From assembly GCA_018971775.1 (NCBI GenBank), contig JAGXAB010000023.1, positions 1-64,000 on the forward strand: a stretch of 64,000 nucleotides of DNA, given 5' to 3'. The position numbers were made by a program, and so were the translations under genes. Each line of letters begins with the position of its first letter. Positions within the stretch are counted from its first letter, which is position 1. Shown here in pieces: positions 8,710-17,624 of this stretch. This DNA comes from Cyanobacteria bacterium REEB67 (GTDB lineage: Bacteria; Cyanobacteriota; Vampirovibrionia; Obscuribacterales; Obscuribacteraceae). Under the pieces are notes generated by a model. It saw only the letters and a program-made list of their open reading frames with translations, had not been told where the DNA came from and did not search any database.

Positions 8710-9576
8710 CTAACGACCCCGTCTGCCGCCCCAGCCGCGCGAGCCGCCCATGCTGAAACCGGATGACCGTCTACCGCCCCAGCCGAAAGATGATCCGCTT
8801 GGTGAACCGGTGCTAAGGCCACCGGTCGAACTTGCTCCGCCGCCCAGTCCTCCCCATGATCTTCTCGTGCTGCCGCTATCGGAAGAAAATGTGCCGCCAC
8901 CAAATTTGGTGCTGCTCTGCAGGCCGCCGCCCGGATTGGATTTGAAGCGAGAGAAGAAGCTTGTGTTGGTTGCTTTCTGCTGGCTGAATTGCGGGCTCTG
9001 GCGCCAGGTGTTGCGATAACCCATCAAGCCGCCATAGTTTGAATAGGGCGTGTAATAGCGACCACCCCATCCACCACCTCCGCCCATCAGGTGAGAGAGG
9101 ACCATGAATTGCACGAGTGGACTGTCGAGAAGGCTGTGATGGCCTTCGTAATACGATCGGCCGTCCGAGCCGGCCATGCGGTAGGGCATATCGTTGTTGA
9201 CCACATCGCCGGTTTGCTCGATTGTAAAGAGCTTGTCGTCACCTGGCTGGAAGCCTGGTTTGGCGTCTTTGCTTTTGGAGATGAAACCGGTGACGACGAG
9301 CCGGTTATTGTTGCGGGTGGCGTCGAGGGCGACCACACCTTCACCGTCATAGATTTCGTTGACACGCTTTTCAAAAGCGGCCATCTGCTCGTTGAAGTCT
9401 TTGCCCTTGGTTTCAAAGAAGGCTTTCTGGACGGCTTCCAGATTGATTTTTTGAGATTCGCCCTGGATGGCGCCTGAGACATAATGCTGGCTAGGGCCAG
9501 CACCGGTCGAGCAGCCTGATAGGCAGGTAATCACCGCCAGGCAAGCGATAGCGGTCAGATTATGCCAACGTACCAT
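8710..9576 (-). CDS. Lipoprotein with Gly/Ser/Trp-rich C-terminus
   Basis: 288 residues. The signal ends in a clear lipobox (VITCLSGC, Cys about residue 22), so it is a lipid-anchored envelope protein. Residues 30-150 form an ordinary folded region with no recognised family (EKRVNEIYDGEGVVALDATRNNNR...). From about 160 to the end the protein is Gly, Ser, Arg, Tyr and Trp rich (GGGGWGGRYYTPYSNYGG; SRGWGGRRGR), typical of disordered or adhesive surface tails. GGGAG lies 8 nt before the ATG. Probably cotranscribed with the downstream 7620-8660 gene. Confidence 0.85.
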   Translation of the reverse strand: MVRWHNLTAIACLAVITCLSGCSTGAGPSQHYVSGAIQGESQKINLEAVQKAFFETKGKDFNEQMAAFEKRVNEIYDGEGVVALDATRNNNRLVVTGFISKSKDAKPGFQPGDDKLFTIEQTGDVVNNDMPYRMAGSDGRSYYEGHHSLLDSPLVQFMVLSHLMGGGGGWGGRYYTPYSNYGGLMGYRNTWRQSPQFSQQKATNTSFFSRFKSNPGGGLQSSTKFGGGTFSSDSGSTRRSWGGLGGGASSTGGLSTGSPSGSSFGWGGRRSSGFSMGGSRGWGGRRGR

Positions 9577-9767
9577 GTCAAAATCTCCCTGGTTGTATCA
9601 GTACTATAACAACATTTCGCACAAAATTTGGCTGTAACACGGCCTTGAGGCTATCTTGAGATGTAATACAATAGTTAATTCGAAGCGGTTCCTGGCTGTT
9701 TCTTGTCCAAACTATCCCTGCTGGCCACATTGCGGGCTGCGCGCAAAATCTTGGAAAAATTGGTGAA

Positions 9768-10820
9768 ATGGAAAGTAAAAAGAATGAAGAGCAGGAGCGC
9801 GCCAAGCTCGACGCCGGTGAGAATGCCTATGATGGTTCCTCGCATAAATCTGAAAGTATCATGGCCGGCCATATTCAACAGTCGATTCAAACCTGGATTC
9901 ATCCCTGGAGCAAATTGCATCGCATTCCGGTTTTCAAACGGGTCTGGTTCTATCTCGCCATTATGGGCTTCTATACGACGATAGTTCATTTTATAGTCAC
10001 CGGTCAGCTCACTTCCCAGATTTTCAAAGACGCGAGCAACATCGCCTATACATCGCTTGTCCTTGGTCTTCTTCTAGTTTTCCGCACCAATTCTGCCTAT
10101 GAGCGCTGGTGGGAGGGTCGCAAACTCTGGGGACAGCTCGTTAATGAGTCGCGCAATCTCTGTTTGAAGGTGAAAAATCTATCCAGTGTGCCGGAAAGCG
10201 AAAAGGTGCGCTTGAGCGAGTATGTGGTCTCCTTTGCTTATACTCTCAAGAATCATCTGCGCGATGCCAAGCCGGCCAAACGCCTTCCGGGCATCAAAGC
10301 CAAGGCCGAAAACGACGAATACCATTTGCCCGTTCAGGTCACTGACTCCATCTATCACCTCATTCAAGGATGGTATCAGAGTGGGCACATCGATGGTTTC
10401 CTGCTTCTGCAGATGGATCGCCATATGCTCAGCTTCATGGACATTTGTGGAGCCTGCGAGCGAATTCGCAGCTCGCCGCTAGTACTCTCCTATCGCGCCT
10501 TCATCCGTCAAGGGATTGCCATCAACCTGGCCGCTCTGCCCTGGTATTCGGCGACAACCCTGCCTCTGCATTGGGGTTTGCCGATTATTATTTTCGCCTC
10601 TTACTTCCTGATCGGTCTCGAATTAATCGCCGAAGATATCGAAGACCCCTTTGGTTACGACGGTGATGACCTGCCACTCGATACGATCTGCGATAAGATC
10701 CGCATCGTTATTACGCAAATCATGCACGATCGTGACGGCAAGGCCAAAGATGAAAGACTGAAATACACGATGAGCAGCCAGCAGGTAATCCTCAGCGATC
10801 CGCTCTACGAGCACAAATAA
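9768..10820 (+). CDS. Bestrophin-family membrane protein (YneE/RFP-TM type)
   Basis: 350 residues. After a charged leader the protein shows the bestrophin layout: WSKLHRIPVFKRVWFYLAIMGFYTTIVHF (helix 1), then YTSLVLGLLLVFRTNSAYERWWEGRKLWGQLVNESRN, the most conserved family block, then two C-terminal hydrophobic helices (PLHWGLPIIIFASYFLIGLELIAEDIEDPFG). Family members are anion or cation channels. Bacterial ones are pentameric, and cyanobacterial/plastid relatives affect ion balance across membranes. A second start at ATG 9861 (residue 32, MAGHIQQ) is possible, since the first 31 residues are highly charged and lie outside the conserved fold. It is monocistronic. Confidence 0.9.
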   Translation: MESKKNEEQERAKLDAGENAYDGSSHKSESIMAGHIQQSIQTWIHPWSKLHRIPVFKRVWFYLAIMGFYTTIVHFIVTGQLTSQIFKDASNIAYTSLVLGLLLVFRTNSAYERWWEGRKLWGQLVNESRNLCLKVKNLSSVPESEKVRLSEYVVSFAYTLKNHLRDAKPAKRLPGIKAKAENDEYHLPVQVTDSIYHLIQGWYQSGHIDGFLLLQMDRHMLSFMDICGACERIRSSPLVLSYRAFIRQGIAINLAALPWYSATTLPLHWGLPIIIFASYFLIGLELIAEDIEDPFGYDGDDLPLDTICDKIRIVITQIMHDRDGKAKDERLKYTMSSQQVILSDPLYEHK

Positions 10821-10862
10821 ATATTGGTCATTTTGACCTTCTGTTCCTTTTGGCCATGGCCC

Positions 10863-12551
10863 TTAAACCAGGTTTGCCTCTCTGGCCTGGTTGCGTTCTG
10901 TTTCGGCCTTGCTCACCATGGCACCGAGTTTGATACCATCTTCGGGGATGCAGCCGATGCCGACTGACCAGACGAAGCGCACGCCATTTCCGGTTTGGGC
11001 GAGCTCAGCATCGAAGTCGGCGATGAATTTACTGGCGTATTGGCGTGCCTGAGCTGACGGTCGATGCGGTAACAATACGCCGATATCGAGGATTTCATAA
11101 TGGCCGATATGATCATAGGGTTCGAGATAGAGTCGCAAGCGCTCCGCGACCAGTTTCAGATCCTCGCTCGACAATTGTTCGATCACACCTGCACCTTCTT
11201 TGTGCACTTTGATGATCAGCAAGCTGAAAGGCAGGCGCAAGCGTAAGGCCCGTTGAAATTCAACCTCCATGAAGTGCATAAAAAGCGGATAGCTCAAAAG
11301 TCCCGTATCCGGGCGCAGCAATTCCTGAAAGGCTTCATGCACAGCTTCTTTTATCAAAGGAGATTGTGCTGTTTCAGCGCTGTTTGCCGTTACCGGTGCT
11401 CTATTCGGCAGTCCGATCATGCCGCACTTGTGCAGATTGAAAACCAGGGGCAACCATGCTGATTTCGGCAGGCCGGCTGCTCTGACGATGTCGCCCAGTG
11501 AAGTTTTTCCGTCGAAAGCGATATAAAACATCTTTTGATCTTGCATATTGACCGCGATACCTTCGCTCAATGCTTTTTCGAAATCAGCCTCGCTCAGTTG
11601 AGCGGTGCGAACTGGTTTGGCTTCAGCTTCCAGTCCGGCTTTGCCAAGGGCGTCGGTGTAGTCGCTCAGAGCGGCGCCTTCGAGCAGGAGCAGATCGAGC
11701 CTGCGCATCGGCGAGCGTTCGGTTGATTTCATCGCTGAATGAAATTGGAAAAAACCGTTGCGCCAGGTCATGCCCTCGAGCAAAACTTCTTCGCCGGTGA
11801 TGTCGCGTACCGGTCCGGTCATCGAATCGCTTCGGAAAGAGGCACGTCTGGGGACTCCGTCTTCGAAAAATACCTCGAGCGATTCGAGACCACTGGTGAT
11901 ATCAAGGCGGCCGGTCATTTTCGTCACGCTGATCGATTGGAACAGATCGCAAACGCTAAGCTCGTTTAAATTGCCGGACGATGGCATGCCCGTCTGCGAG
12001 CTGCGTCGATCTTCGGCGCGCATTTCTGGAGCGCTCGTTGCTCTGCTGAATTGCTCTGAGCCGCCCGAATTAAATTGTTCACTTTCGTGTCCAAATTGCG
12101 GCGCCTCACGCGATGCATACAAGACGTCATCGCCCGGTCCAGCCATCTGCTGACTGATCGCTTGTGGTTCTGCCGCCACCTCGTCCAGGGTGGCCAGAGC
12201 CGTAGCCGATGTGCCACCGACCGGCGGTGCCTGGCCTGAGGCGTAAACAGCCTCCTCGATCAAATTGAAAATTAATTCGACGTCTGCGGTGTTGTATTCC
12301 CAGATTGTGTTCAGTCCCTCACATAGGGCCCATAGGGGCGATTCGTTCGTGCCGCGGCTGCGACCGAGACCGGCGGCGCTGCGAGGCTGCTGGACCTTGA
12401 GAATGAATTTTCGGCCGCGGTCTAAATTGAGTGGTTGCTGAATTGGTGCCGGGCCGGATTGGACTGCTCTGAGTAGCTTTTGCAGGTCTTCGGGCCTGGG
12501 GATGCGGTCGAGAGCTGGATGGATGACTGAATTTCTGCCTTGCATGATCAC
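10863..12551 (-). CDS. DUF4388 (PATAN) protein with degenerate GGDEF-like C-terminus
   Basis: 562 residues, cytoplasmic. The first 190 residues are variable, with an acidic linker. Residues about 195-300 (NLNELSVCDLFQSISVTKMTGRLDI...) are a DUF4388/PATAN domain, found in cyanobacterial PatA-type and myxobacterial signalling proteins. A middle winged-helix-like region (SLGDIVRAAGLPKSAWLPLVFNLHKCGMIGLPN) follows. The C-terminal 150 residues have the GGDEF fold pattern (LFMHFMEVEFQRALRLRLPFSLLIIKV ... VWSVGIGCIPEDG), but the GGDEF signature is replaced by YEILDIGVLL. It should therefore not make cyclic-di-GMP and may be a binding or partner domain. A second ATG lies two codons in. Confidence 0.87.
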   Translation of the reverse strand: MIMQGRNSVIHPALDRIPRPEDLQKLLRAVQSGPAPIQQPLNLDRGRKFILKVQQPRSAAGLGRSRGTNESPLWALCEGLNTIWEYNTADVELIFNLIEEAVYASGQAPPVGGTSATALATLDEVAAEPQAISQQMAGPGDDVLYASREAPQFGHESEQFNSGGSEQFSRATSAPEMRAEDRRSSQTGMPSSGNLNELSVCDLFQSISVTKMTGRLDITSGLESLEVFFEDGVPRRASFRSDSMTGPVRDITGEEVLLEGMTWRNGFFQFHSAMKSTERSPMRRLDLLLLEGAALSDYTDALGKAGLEAEAKPVRTAQLSEADFEKALSEGIAVNMQDQKMFYIAFDGKTSLGDIVRAAGLPKSAWLPLVFNLHKCGMIGLPNRAPVTANSAETAQSPLIKEAVHEAFQELLRPDTGLLSYPLFMHFMEVEFQRALRLRLPFSLLIIKVHKEGAGVIEQLSSEDLKLVAERLRLYLEPYDHIGHYEILDIGVLLPHRPSAQARQYASKFIADFDAELAQTGNGVRFVWSVGIGCIPEDGIKLGAMVSKAETERNQAREANLV

Positions 12552-12705
12552 CCGATTGTTGATGTATCTCTGTTTTCGGTCGCCTCATATTTAATCTAAT
12601 TACCACAGCCAGGCGTGCTGGAAACAATCGCTACTGCAGCTCTGTCGTTTCATATTGGCAGTGTTAAGGCAATTTGTGCGGCTTTGTGCATCTATTTGAC
12701 ATCTA

Positions 12706-12718
12706 GAGGGTATATTGG
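12706..12718 (+). promoter_or_regulatory. Candidate -10 region shared with 35935-35947
   Basis: GAGGGTATATTGG occurs here and again, exactly, at 35935-35947, each time roughly 75-130 bp before a gene start on the plus strand. TATATT is a good -10 hexamer. A convincing -35 at 17-18 bp is not seen here (TTGACA at 12696-12701 is too close). Offered only as a candidate. Confidence 0.3.
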
Positions 12719-12790
12719 TAAGAGGCGCTGGCGGTCTTTTACCGCAACTACAATTGAACGCTTTAAAAACGTACTTTGCTGTGGCTGAGG

Positions 12791-15028
12791 ATGAATAGGA
12801 CGTTGGCTGATATTGATCAGGCTTTAATCAATTTCTGCGCCAGGCTTGATGATCGGACAAGAGCCAAGCTTCTGGCTTATCTCGCCGCCGCCCCTGCTTC
12901 GGCGGATCGCCTGCAGCCGGAGCGTCATCAGAGCCTTTTATCCGCTGCTGCTAATGTCGCTCCTGTCATGTTGTGGACATCGACGTCCGCTGGCGCTTTG
13001 ACTTTTCTCAATACAGCTTCTGCCGCTTTCGACAATGTCGACTGGAGGAGTATCGAGGTAAAGGGCCTTTCCGGTTTTCTGGAATACTGTGATTTCCCGC
13101 GAGAACTGGAAAGGGATTTTGAGAAAACTCAGGAGATTCTGGTCAAAGTGCCGGATCGAGGTGGTAGTCTCCGTTTTTATCAGGTTAGCGCCCGAGCGCA
13201 GCGAGAAACAGATCAGGACGATAAATACTATTGGTCCGGCGCTCTTCTCGATGTCACCGCGCAGAAGATTGCCGCTGAAAAGCTGATTGAAACTCAAAAG
13301 CAGACTCTGGAAGCGCTGCAAATAAAATCAAATTTTGTCGCCAATGTCAGCCACGAATTGCGCACCCCGCTCAACGGCGTCCTCGGCATGCTCGAGATGG
13401 TTTCGCGCGGAGACCTCAGCCCGAAAATGGCTGGTTATGTTGCTTCAATGAAGGAAGCTGGCTCATCGCTTTTGACCATTATCAATGACTTGCTCGATTT
13501 TTCCAAAATCGAGGCCGGTAAAATTGAGTTGGTTCGCAGTGAATTTGATCTTAGCGGAGTAGTTGAATCCGTCGCCGATATTTTAGCTCCCGCCGCCGGA
13601 GAGAAAAATTTGCTGCTTTTGACCAGCATCGACAGTCGATTGCCGACAAAAGTGATTTCAGATCCTCAGCGCTTGCGGCAGATTCTCCTCAATCTGTGCG
13701 GTAACGCGATCAAATTTACCAGTCGCGGCGAAGTTTCGATCAAAGTAGAACCTTTTATCGAAGCGGATGGGAGCGATCAAATCGCTTTCACCGTGATCGA
13801 TAGCGGCGCAGGTATTTCGCCTGATTTCTTACCGCAGCTCTTTGAGCCATTCGTTCAGGGCCAAAGTTCAGATGCGCCTTTCTCTCGTGGCACGGGCCTG
13901 GGTTTGAGCATTAGTAAACGTCTTGTGGAGCTACTTGGTGGCCAGATTTTCGTCCATAGTGAATTGGGTAATGGCAGCGTGTTTGGATTTACGATACCCT
14001 ACAGCTGCACGTCAAAATCGGTAATTTCAGCCCTCTGGAGAGACGAGCCTGAAGTATTAGTGAGCGATTTGCCCTCCGTTTTAGTGATCGAGCCCCCGGA
14101 AAGTCCTGTCATCAGTCGTATGCTACAAGCAATGGGCATCAACGCCACTGTTGTGCCGACGGTGAAGGCTGCTGTTGCTGCCGCCAATAATGGTGCGACA
14201 AATGCACATAGAGCAATCTTTTTGGATACCATACGCTTTGCCGCAGAGTCGACTGCTTTTCTCGAGACGATTAAGACGATCATGCCGACTAATTGTCTGA
14301 AGATTATTCGGATCATACCGCCGCTCTCTTCCCGTCAGGATGAGCTCGATAACTGGTCGAATCTGGCCATGCTGGATATGGTCAGTTTGCCTCTGCCGGT
14401 CCATCGGCGATCGGTTTTGCAGCAATTGTTGCCGTTGAATCCCCGGGCTGCCACTTCTCAGCTCTCGCGGAAGCTTGCGAGTACGACTTTGGAGTTGCAA
14501 AATGTCCCTGCTGCGCAGCCAGCCGATCGCACTCTTACTCTCAGCCTCCCCAGCGAAAAACGTCGGGCCCTCGTCGCCGACGACAATGACATCAGCCGCC
14601 ATGTTTCGACGCTATTTTTGCAAGACCTCGATTTTGATGTGGAGCTGGCAAATGATGGAGCGGAGGCGGTCAGGCTTTTTCTCACCAGAAAATTTGATCT
14701 TGTTTTATTGGATTGCCAGATGCCTCTCGTAAACGGCTTCGAGGCCGCCTCCATCATCAAGGAAATTCAGCAAAGGCGGCAGCAGGTCGTGCCTATATTT
14801 GCCGTCACCGCTAACGCCACCGAGGGCAGTCGCGAGTTTTGTCTGGAGAGCGGTATGGATGATTATCTGAGCAAGCCTCTCGATTCGGCCGTCCTGGCGA
14901 GACTGGTCGATCAATGGCTCGGTCGCGCTCCTACCTTCCGCACCGCTTCGCCTGTCAAGCCGAGTCTGTCTTCAGCCGTTGTCGATGAGTCGCAAATTGT
15001 GACACGTCAGCATATCAAGCACATTTAG
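12791..15028 (+). CDS. Hybrid sensor histidine kinase with two receiver-type domains
   Basis: About 745 residues, no membrane segment. Order: short helical N-terminus; PAS-like domain (about 40-160); HisKA with NFVANVSHELRTPLNG, phospho-His about 188; HATPase with N box (LLNLCGNAIKFT), VIDSGAGIS and GTGLGLSISKRLVELLGG; a degenerate receiver (about 415-530, VLVIEPPESPVISRMLQ...) lacking the acidic pocket; and a canonical receiver (ALVADDNDISRH ... LVLLDCQMP, Asp about 641, Lys in YLSKPLD). The kinase is probably soluble, so it senses an internal or membrane-associated cue. No response-regulator gene is adjacent, so output presumably passes to a distant partner. The ATG at 12791 is preferred to TTG 12776, but neither has a good ribosome site. 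Confidence 0.92.
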   Translation: MNRTLADIDQALINFCARLDDRTRAKLLAYLAAAPASADRLQPERHQSLLSAAANVAPVMLWTSTSAGALTFLNTASAAFDNVDWRSIEVKGLSGFLEYCDFPRELERDFEKTQEILVKVPDRGGSLRFYQVSARAQRETDQDDKYYWSGALLDVTAQKIAAEKLIETQKQTLEALQIKSNFVANVSHELRTPLNGVLGMLEMVSRGDLSPKMAGYVASMKEAGSSLLTIINDLLDFSKIEAGKIELVRSEFDLSGVVESVADILAPAAGEKNLLLLTSIDSRLPTKVISDPQRLRQILLNLCGNAIKFTSRGEVSIKVEPFIEADGSDQIAFTVIDSGAGISPDFLPQLFEPFVQGQSSDAPFSRGTGLGLSISKRLVELLGGQIFVHSELGNGSVFGFTIPYSCTSKSVISALWRDEPEVLVSDLPSVLVIEPPESPVISRMLQAMGINATVVPTVKAAVAAANNGATNAHRAIFLDTIRFAAESTAFLETIKTIMPTNCLKIIRIIPPLSSRQDELDNWSNLAMLDMVSLPLPVHRRSVLQQLLPLNPRAATSQLSRKLASTTLELQNVPAAQPADRTLTLSLPSEKRRALVADDNDISRHVSTLFLQDLDFDVELANDGAEAVRLFLTRKFDLVLLDCQMPLVNGFEAASIIKEIQQRRQQVVPIFAVTANATEGSREFCLESGMDDYLSKPLDSAVLARLVDQWLGRAPTFRTASPVKPSLSSAVVDESQIVTRQHIKHI

Positions 15029-15029
15029 A

Positions 15030-15075
15030 CAGATTCAGATAGATTTAGATAGATCTAGTTGGACTTAGCTAGATT
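15030..15075. repeat. AGATNNAGAT-type short tandem degeneracy
   Basis: Four imperfect copies of a unit like CAGATAGATTTAG run from the stop of the histidine kinase gene to the stop of the converging permease gene. It looks like simple slippage expansion with no dyad strong enough to call a terminator. Confidence 0.5.
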
Positions 15076-16400
15076 TAAACCGTTTGTCGATTAAATCTAT
15101 TGGCGCTCACGGCAATCAGAAGCAGAGCAAATAAAACAAGTGCACCGATCTCGGGCCAGAGGATGCTCAGACCATCGCCCTTCAAGATTATGGCGCGGGC
15201 GATGAAGACATAATATCGCAGTGGATCGACTATCGATATCGCCTGTAAAAAGGCCGGCATCGTATCTAGTGGCACTACCGAGCCTGACAGGAGTATGAGC
15301 GGAATGTTGATGAAAAACGATGTCAGTTGCGATTGTCTCTGATTGTTGCAGAGCGTGCCGAGCAACATACCAAATCCGATGCCGACAAAAATGTATAGAC
15401 TCGAGGCCAGCAGGAAGAGCAGGAAATTGCCGCGGAAGGGCAGGTGAAAGACAACGGCCGCCGCTCCGATAGCCATGCAGACGTCGGCGAGCAAAAAGGC
15501 GACCAGCGGTACCACCTTGGCTAAAAGAATTTCCCAGGTTTCGGCCGGGGTCATGAGCAATTGTTCCATGGTGCCGCTTTCTCTTTCTCTGAGCACCGCC
15601 GCTGATGCCACCAGCGTCGATGTCAAAGTCAGGCTCGCACCCAGTACGCCTGGTACGAAAAACCAGCTGGCCAGCTGACCGGGATTGTACAGGATATCGA
15701 TGATCGGATCGACGAGCCTGGCCGCGTCAAATTTCATCAGGCCAAAGAAGCCGCTGTCGGAGGCGCCGCTGCTGCCGGGTGATGAAGAGCCACGTGAAAG
15801 CGAGCTGCCTCTGGGCTGCCTGGCTGAGATGCGTACGTTTTCCTTGATTTTTGCTTCGATATTGGCTTTGAATGCCGCTTGAAAGGCGGTCGGTTTATAT
15901 GCGTTTACGGTGCGCAGGACATAAGCGCTGGCGATGCCTGCACTGTAGGCGTTGGCTCCATCGACCAGTACCTGAAGCGGAGCGGAGACACCCTTTTGCA
16001 GATCACGGCTGAATGCTTCTGGTACCACTATCGCCACGTCTACATTGCCTGAAGTGAGCTTCTCCGAAACGGCGCTTTCATCCTTGAAAGTAAGATTTTT
16101 GGTGAAAACACCGCTGTTTGTCAAACTGGATAGTAGATCGCGGCTCTCCCGGCTGTGACAGTGGTCGACGACGCCTAGGGTGAGGTTGCGCACCTGAGGG
16201 TCGAGGGCACCGCCCAGGATGAGGAGCTGGATAGTCGGCGGTACGATAATCAAAAAGAGCAGGTAGGGATTGCGGATGATCTCTCTTGTCTCTTTGAGAA
16301 CAAGCGCCCAGAGGTGGCTGAGCGAGCTTGTCTCAAATGACGAGTTGGCCCGGTCTGAATCTTTTTTGTTTGCGGCTGTGCGCTCTAAAATTTCTGGCAT
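15075..16400 (-). CDS. ABC-2 type exporter permease (YbhR-like)
   Basis: 441 residues. An N-terminal membrane helix after KETREIIRNPYLLFLIIVPPTIQLLILGGAL, a large periplasmic region (about 60-235, with a Ser/Gly-rich insert SSLSRGSSSPGSSGASDSG) and a block of five C-terminal helices with the ABC-2 signature (VPGVLGASLTLTSTLVASAAVLREREsGTMEQLLMTP). Last gene of the minus-strand set 20682 to 15075: adaptor, double ATPase and two permeases, the same order as E. coli ybhG-ybhF-ybhS-ybhR. It pairs with the next permease upstream (gap 9 bp) to form the channel. Confidence 0.92.
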   Translation of the reverse strand: MPEILERTAANKKDSDRANSSFETSSLSHLWALVLKETREIIRNPYLLFLIIVPPTIQLLILGGALDPQVRNLTLGVVDHCHSRESRDLLSSLTNSGVFTKNLTFKDESAVSEKLTSGNVDVAIVVPEAFSRDLQKGVSAPLQVLVDGANAYSAGIASAYVLRTVNAYKPTAFQAAFKANIEAKIKENVRISARQPRGSSLSRGSSSPGSSGASDSGFFGLMKFDAARLVDPIIDILYNPGQLASWFFVPGVLGASLTLTSTLVASAAVLRERESGTMEQLLMTPAETWEILLAKVVPLVAFLLADVCMAIGAAAVVFHLPFRGNFLLFLLASSLYIFVGIGFGMLLGTLCNNQRQSQLTSFFINIPLILLSGSVVPLDTMPAFLQAISIVDPLRYYVFIARAIILKGDGLSILWPEIGALVLFALLLIAVSANRFNRQTV

Positions 16401-16409
16401 CTGATTAGT

Positions 16410-17624
16410 TCAATCCTTCAACTGCATGCGGCGCAGTCCAAGCCATGTAAGAAAGAGGATAACGACGATGAAGGCGCAAAGCGCTAAAGGCACTTGCCAG
16501 ATCGCCGGCCAACCGGCCGCCCGCACATAGGCGTCCCGGGTCAGGAGGATGAAATATCTGGCCGGCACGATTATTGAAAATAGCGACAGCGGAAAGGGGA
16601 TATTATCGATTGGATAGACAAAGCCTGAGAGGAGCAGGCAGGGGAAAAAACCGGCTGTCGATGTCGCCTGCACGGCCGTTGTCTGCGAATTTGAATAAGT
16701 ACCGAGCATCAAGCCGAAGAGGACGGAAGTGAGCACGTATAGAGGAGTTGCCACCAGGAGCGGTGTCGGATCGCCGATTGGATGGATCTGGAAGAGCAGC
16801 GCGCCTACTACCATGACCATCAGGGCGAGTGCCATGCCGACGATGAAGTAGATTAGAGCTTTGCCGAGCAGGAAGGCCATCGGCGCGACTTTAGAGGCAT
16901 AGACTCGGATGATCGTGTCCTGCTCCTTTTCGCGTGAGGCGGCAACCGCAGCTAAAAGGGCCGGATACATCCAGAGAATGATTCCGAAAGCGCCCGGGAC
17001 GATGAAGAGCGGTTCGGCCCGACCGGGGTTAAACCAGATGCGGAGCTGGGGTTTGACCATCTCGACCGAGACTTCCGGCAATCTGCTTTTGACCAGCCGG
17101 GCAATGAAATAGAGATTAGCCGCCTGGACGGTATTGGAGACGATCTGCGTATTGGCGATATCGGTGCCGTCGACGAGCACCCTCAGCGGTGCGCTTTTCT
17201 GCTGGAAAATCGCGGCGCTGAAGCCATGAGGGATGATCAAGCTCATCTTGGCCAGACCTCTATCGATGGCGTCGCGGGGAGACTTGGCCTGCGTCGCTTT
17301 GGTCGGGACGATGATGTTGGTGGCGTAGAGGCGGGCAATATATTCGCGGCTCAGATAGGTATTGTCGTGGTCCTCGACAAACATGGGAATGCTCGAGGAC
17401 TCTAAGCGGATGCCGTAGCCAAATAAAATCAGTGAAAACAGAGGCAGAAGGAAAGCCAGAGCCATGCTCAGTTTGTCACGTTTGAATTCGCTCCATTCTT
17501 TGCTGGCTTGAGCGATCACTTGATTGAGGAAAGCGCCAGGGCCGCCCGGCCTTTGCGGCGAGCGGCTAGCTTTGCCGATTTCGTTGCGGTTCTCGCGGGG
17601 GCCATTTTCGATGGTCGAATGCAT
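16410..17624 (-). CDS. ABC-2 type exporter permease (YbhS-like)
   Basis: 404 residues. Same topology as its neighbour: one N-terminal helix (KLSMALAFLLPLFSLILFGYGI), a periplasmic domain to about 225, then five helices with VPGAFGIILWMYPALLAAVAASREKEQDTIIRVYASK, the ABC-2 permease signature. Its start codon overlaps the stop of the ATPase gene by one base, which supports translational coupling. The two permeases are homologous but clearly diverged, so they likely act as a heterodimer. Confidence 0.92.
   Translation of the reverse strand: MHSTIENGPRENRNEIGKASRSPQRPGGPGAFLNQVIAQASKEWSEFKRDKLSMALAFLLPLFSLILFGYGIRLESSSIPMFVEDHDNTYLSREYIARLYATNIIVPTKATQAKSPRDAIDRGLAKMSLIIPHGFSAAIFQQKSAPLRVLVDGTDIANTQIVSNTVQAANLYFIARLVKSRLPEVSVEMVKPQLRIWFNPGRAEPLFIVPGAFGIILWMYPALLAAVAASREKEQDTIIRVYASKVAPMAFLLGKALIYFIVGMALALMVMVVGALLFQIHPIGDPTPLLVATPLYVLTSVLFGLMLGTYSNSQTTAVQATSTAGFFPCLLLSGFVYPIDNIPFPLSLFSIIVPARYFILLTRDAYVRAAGWPAIWQVPLALCAFIVVILFLTWLGLRRMQLKD

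Noticed and set aside
9675-9989. Minus-strand frame overlapping the bestrophin start
   Set aside because: It is antisense to the conserved bestrophin N-terminus and has no signal, ribosome site or homologue pattern.
10826-10840. GGTCA-TTT-TGACC hairpin after the bestrophin gene as a terminator
   Set aside because: Five-bp stem with a 3-nt loop and only two T after it, too weak to call.
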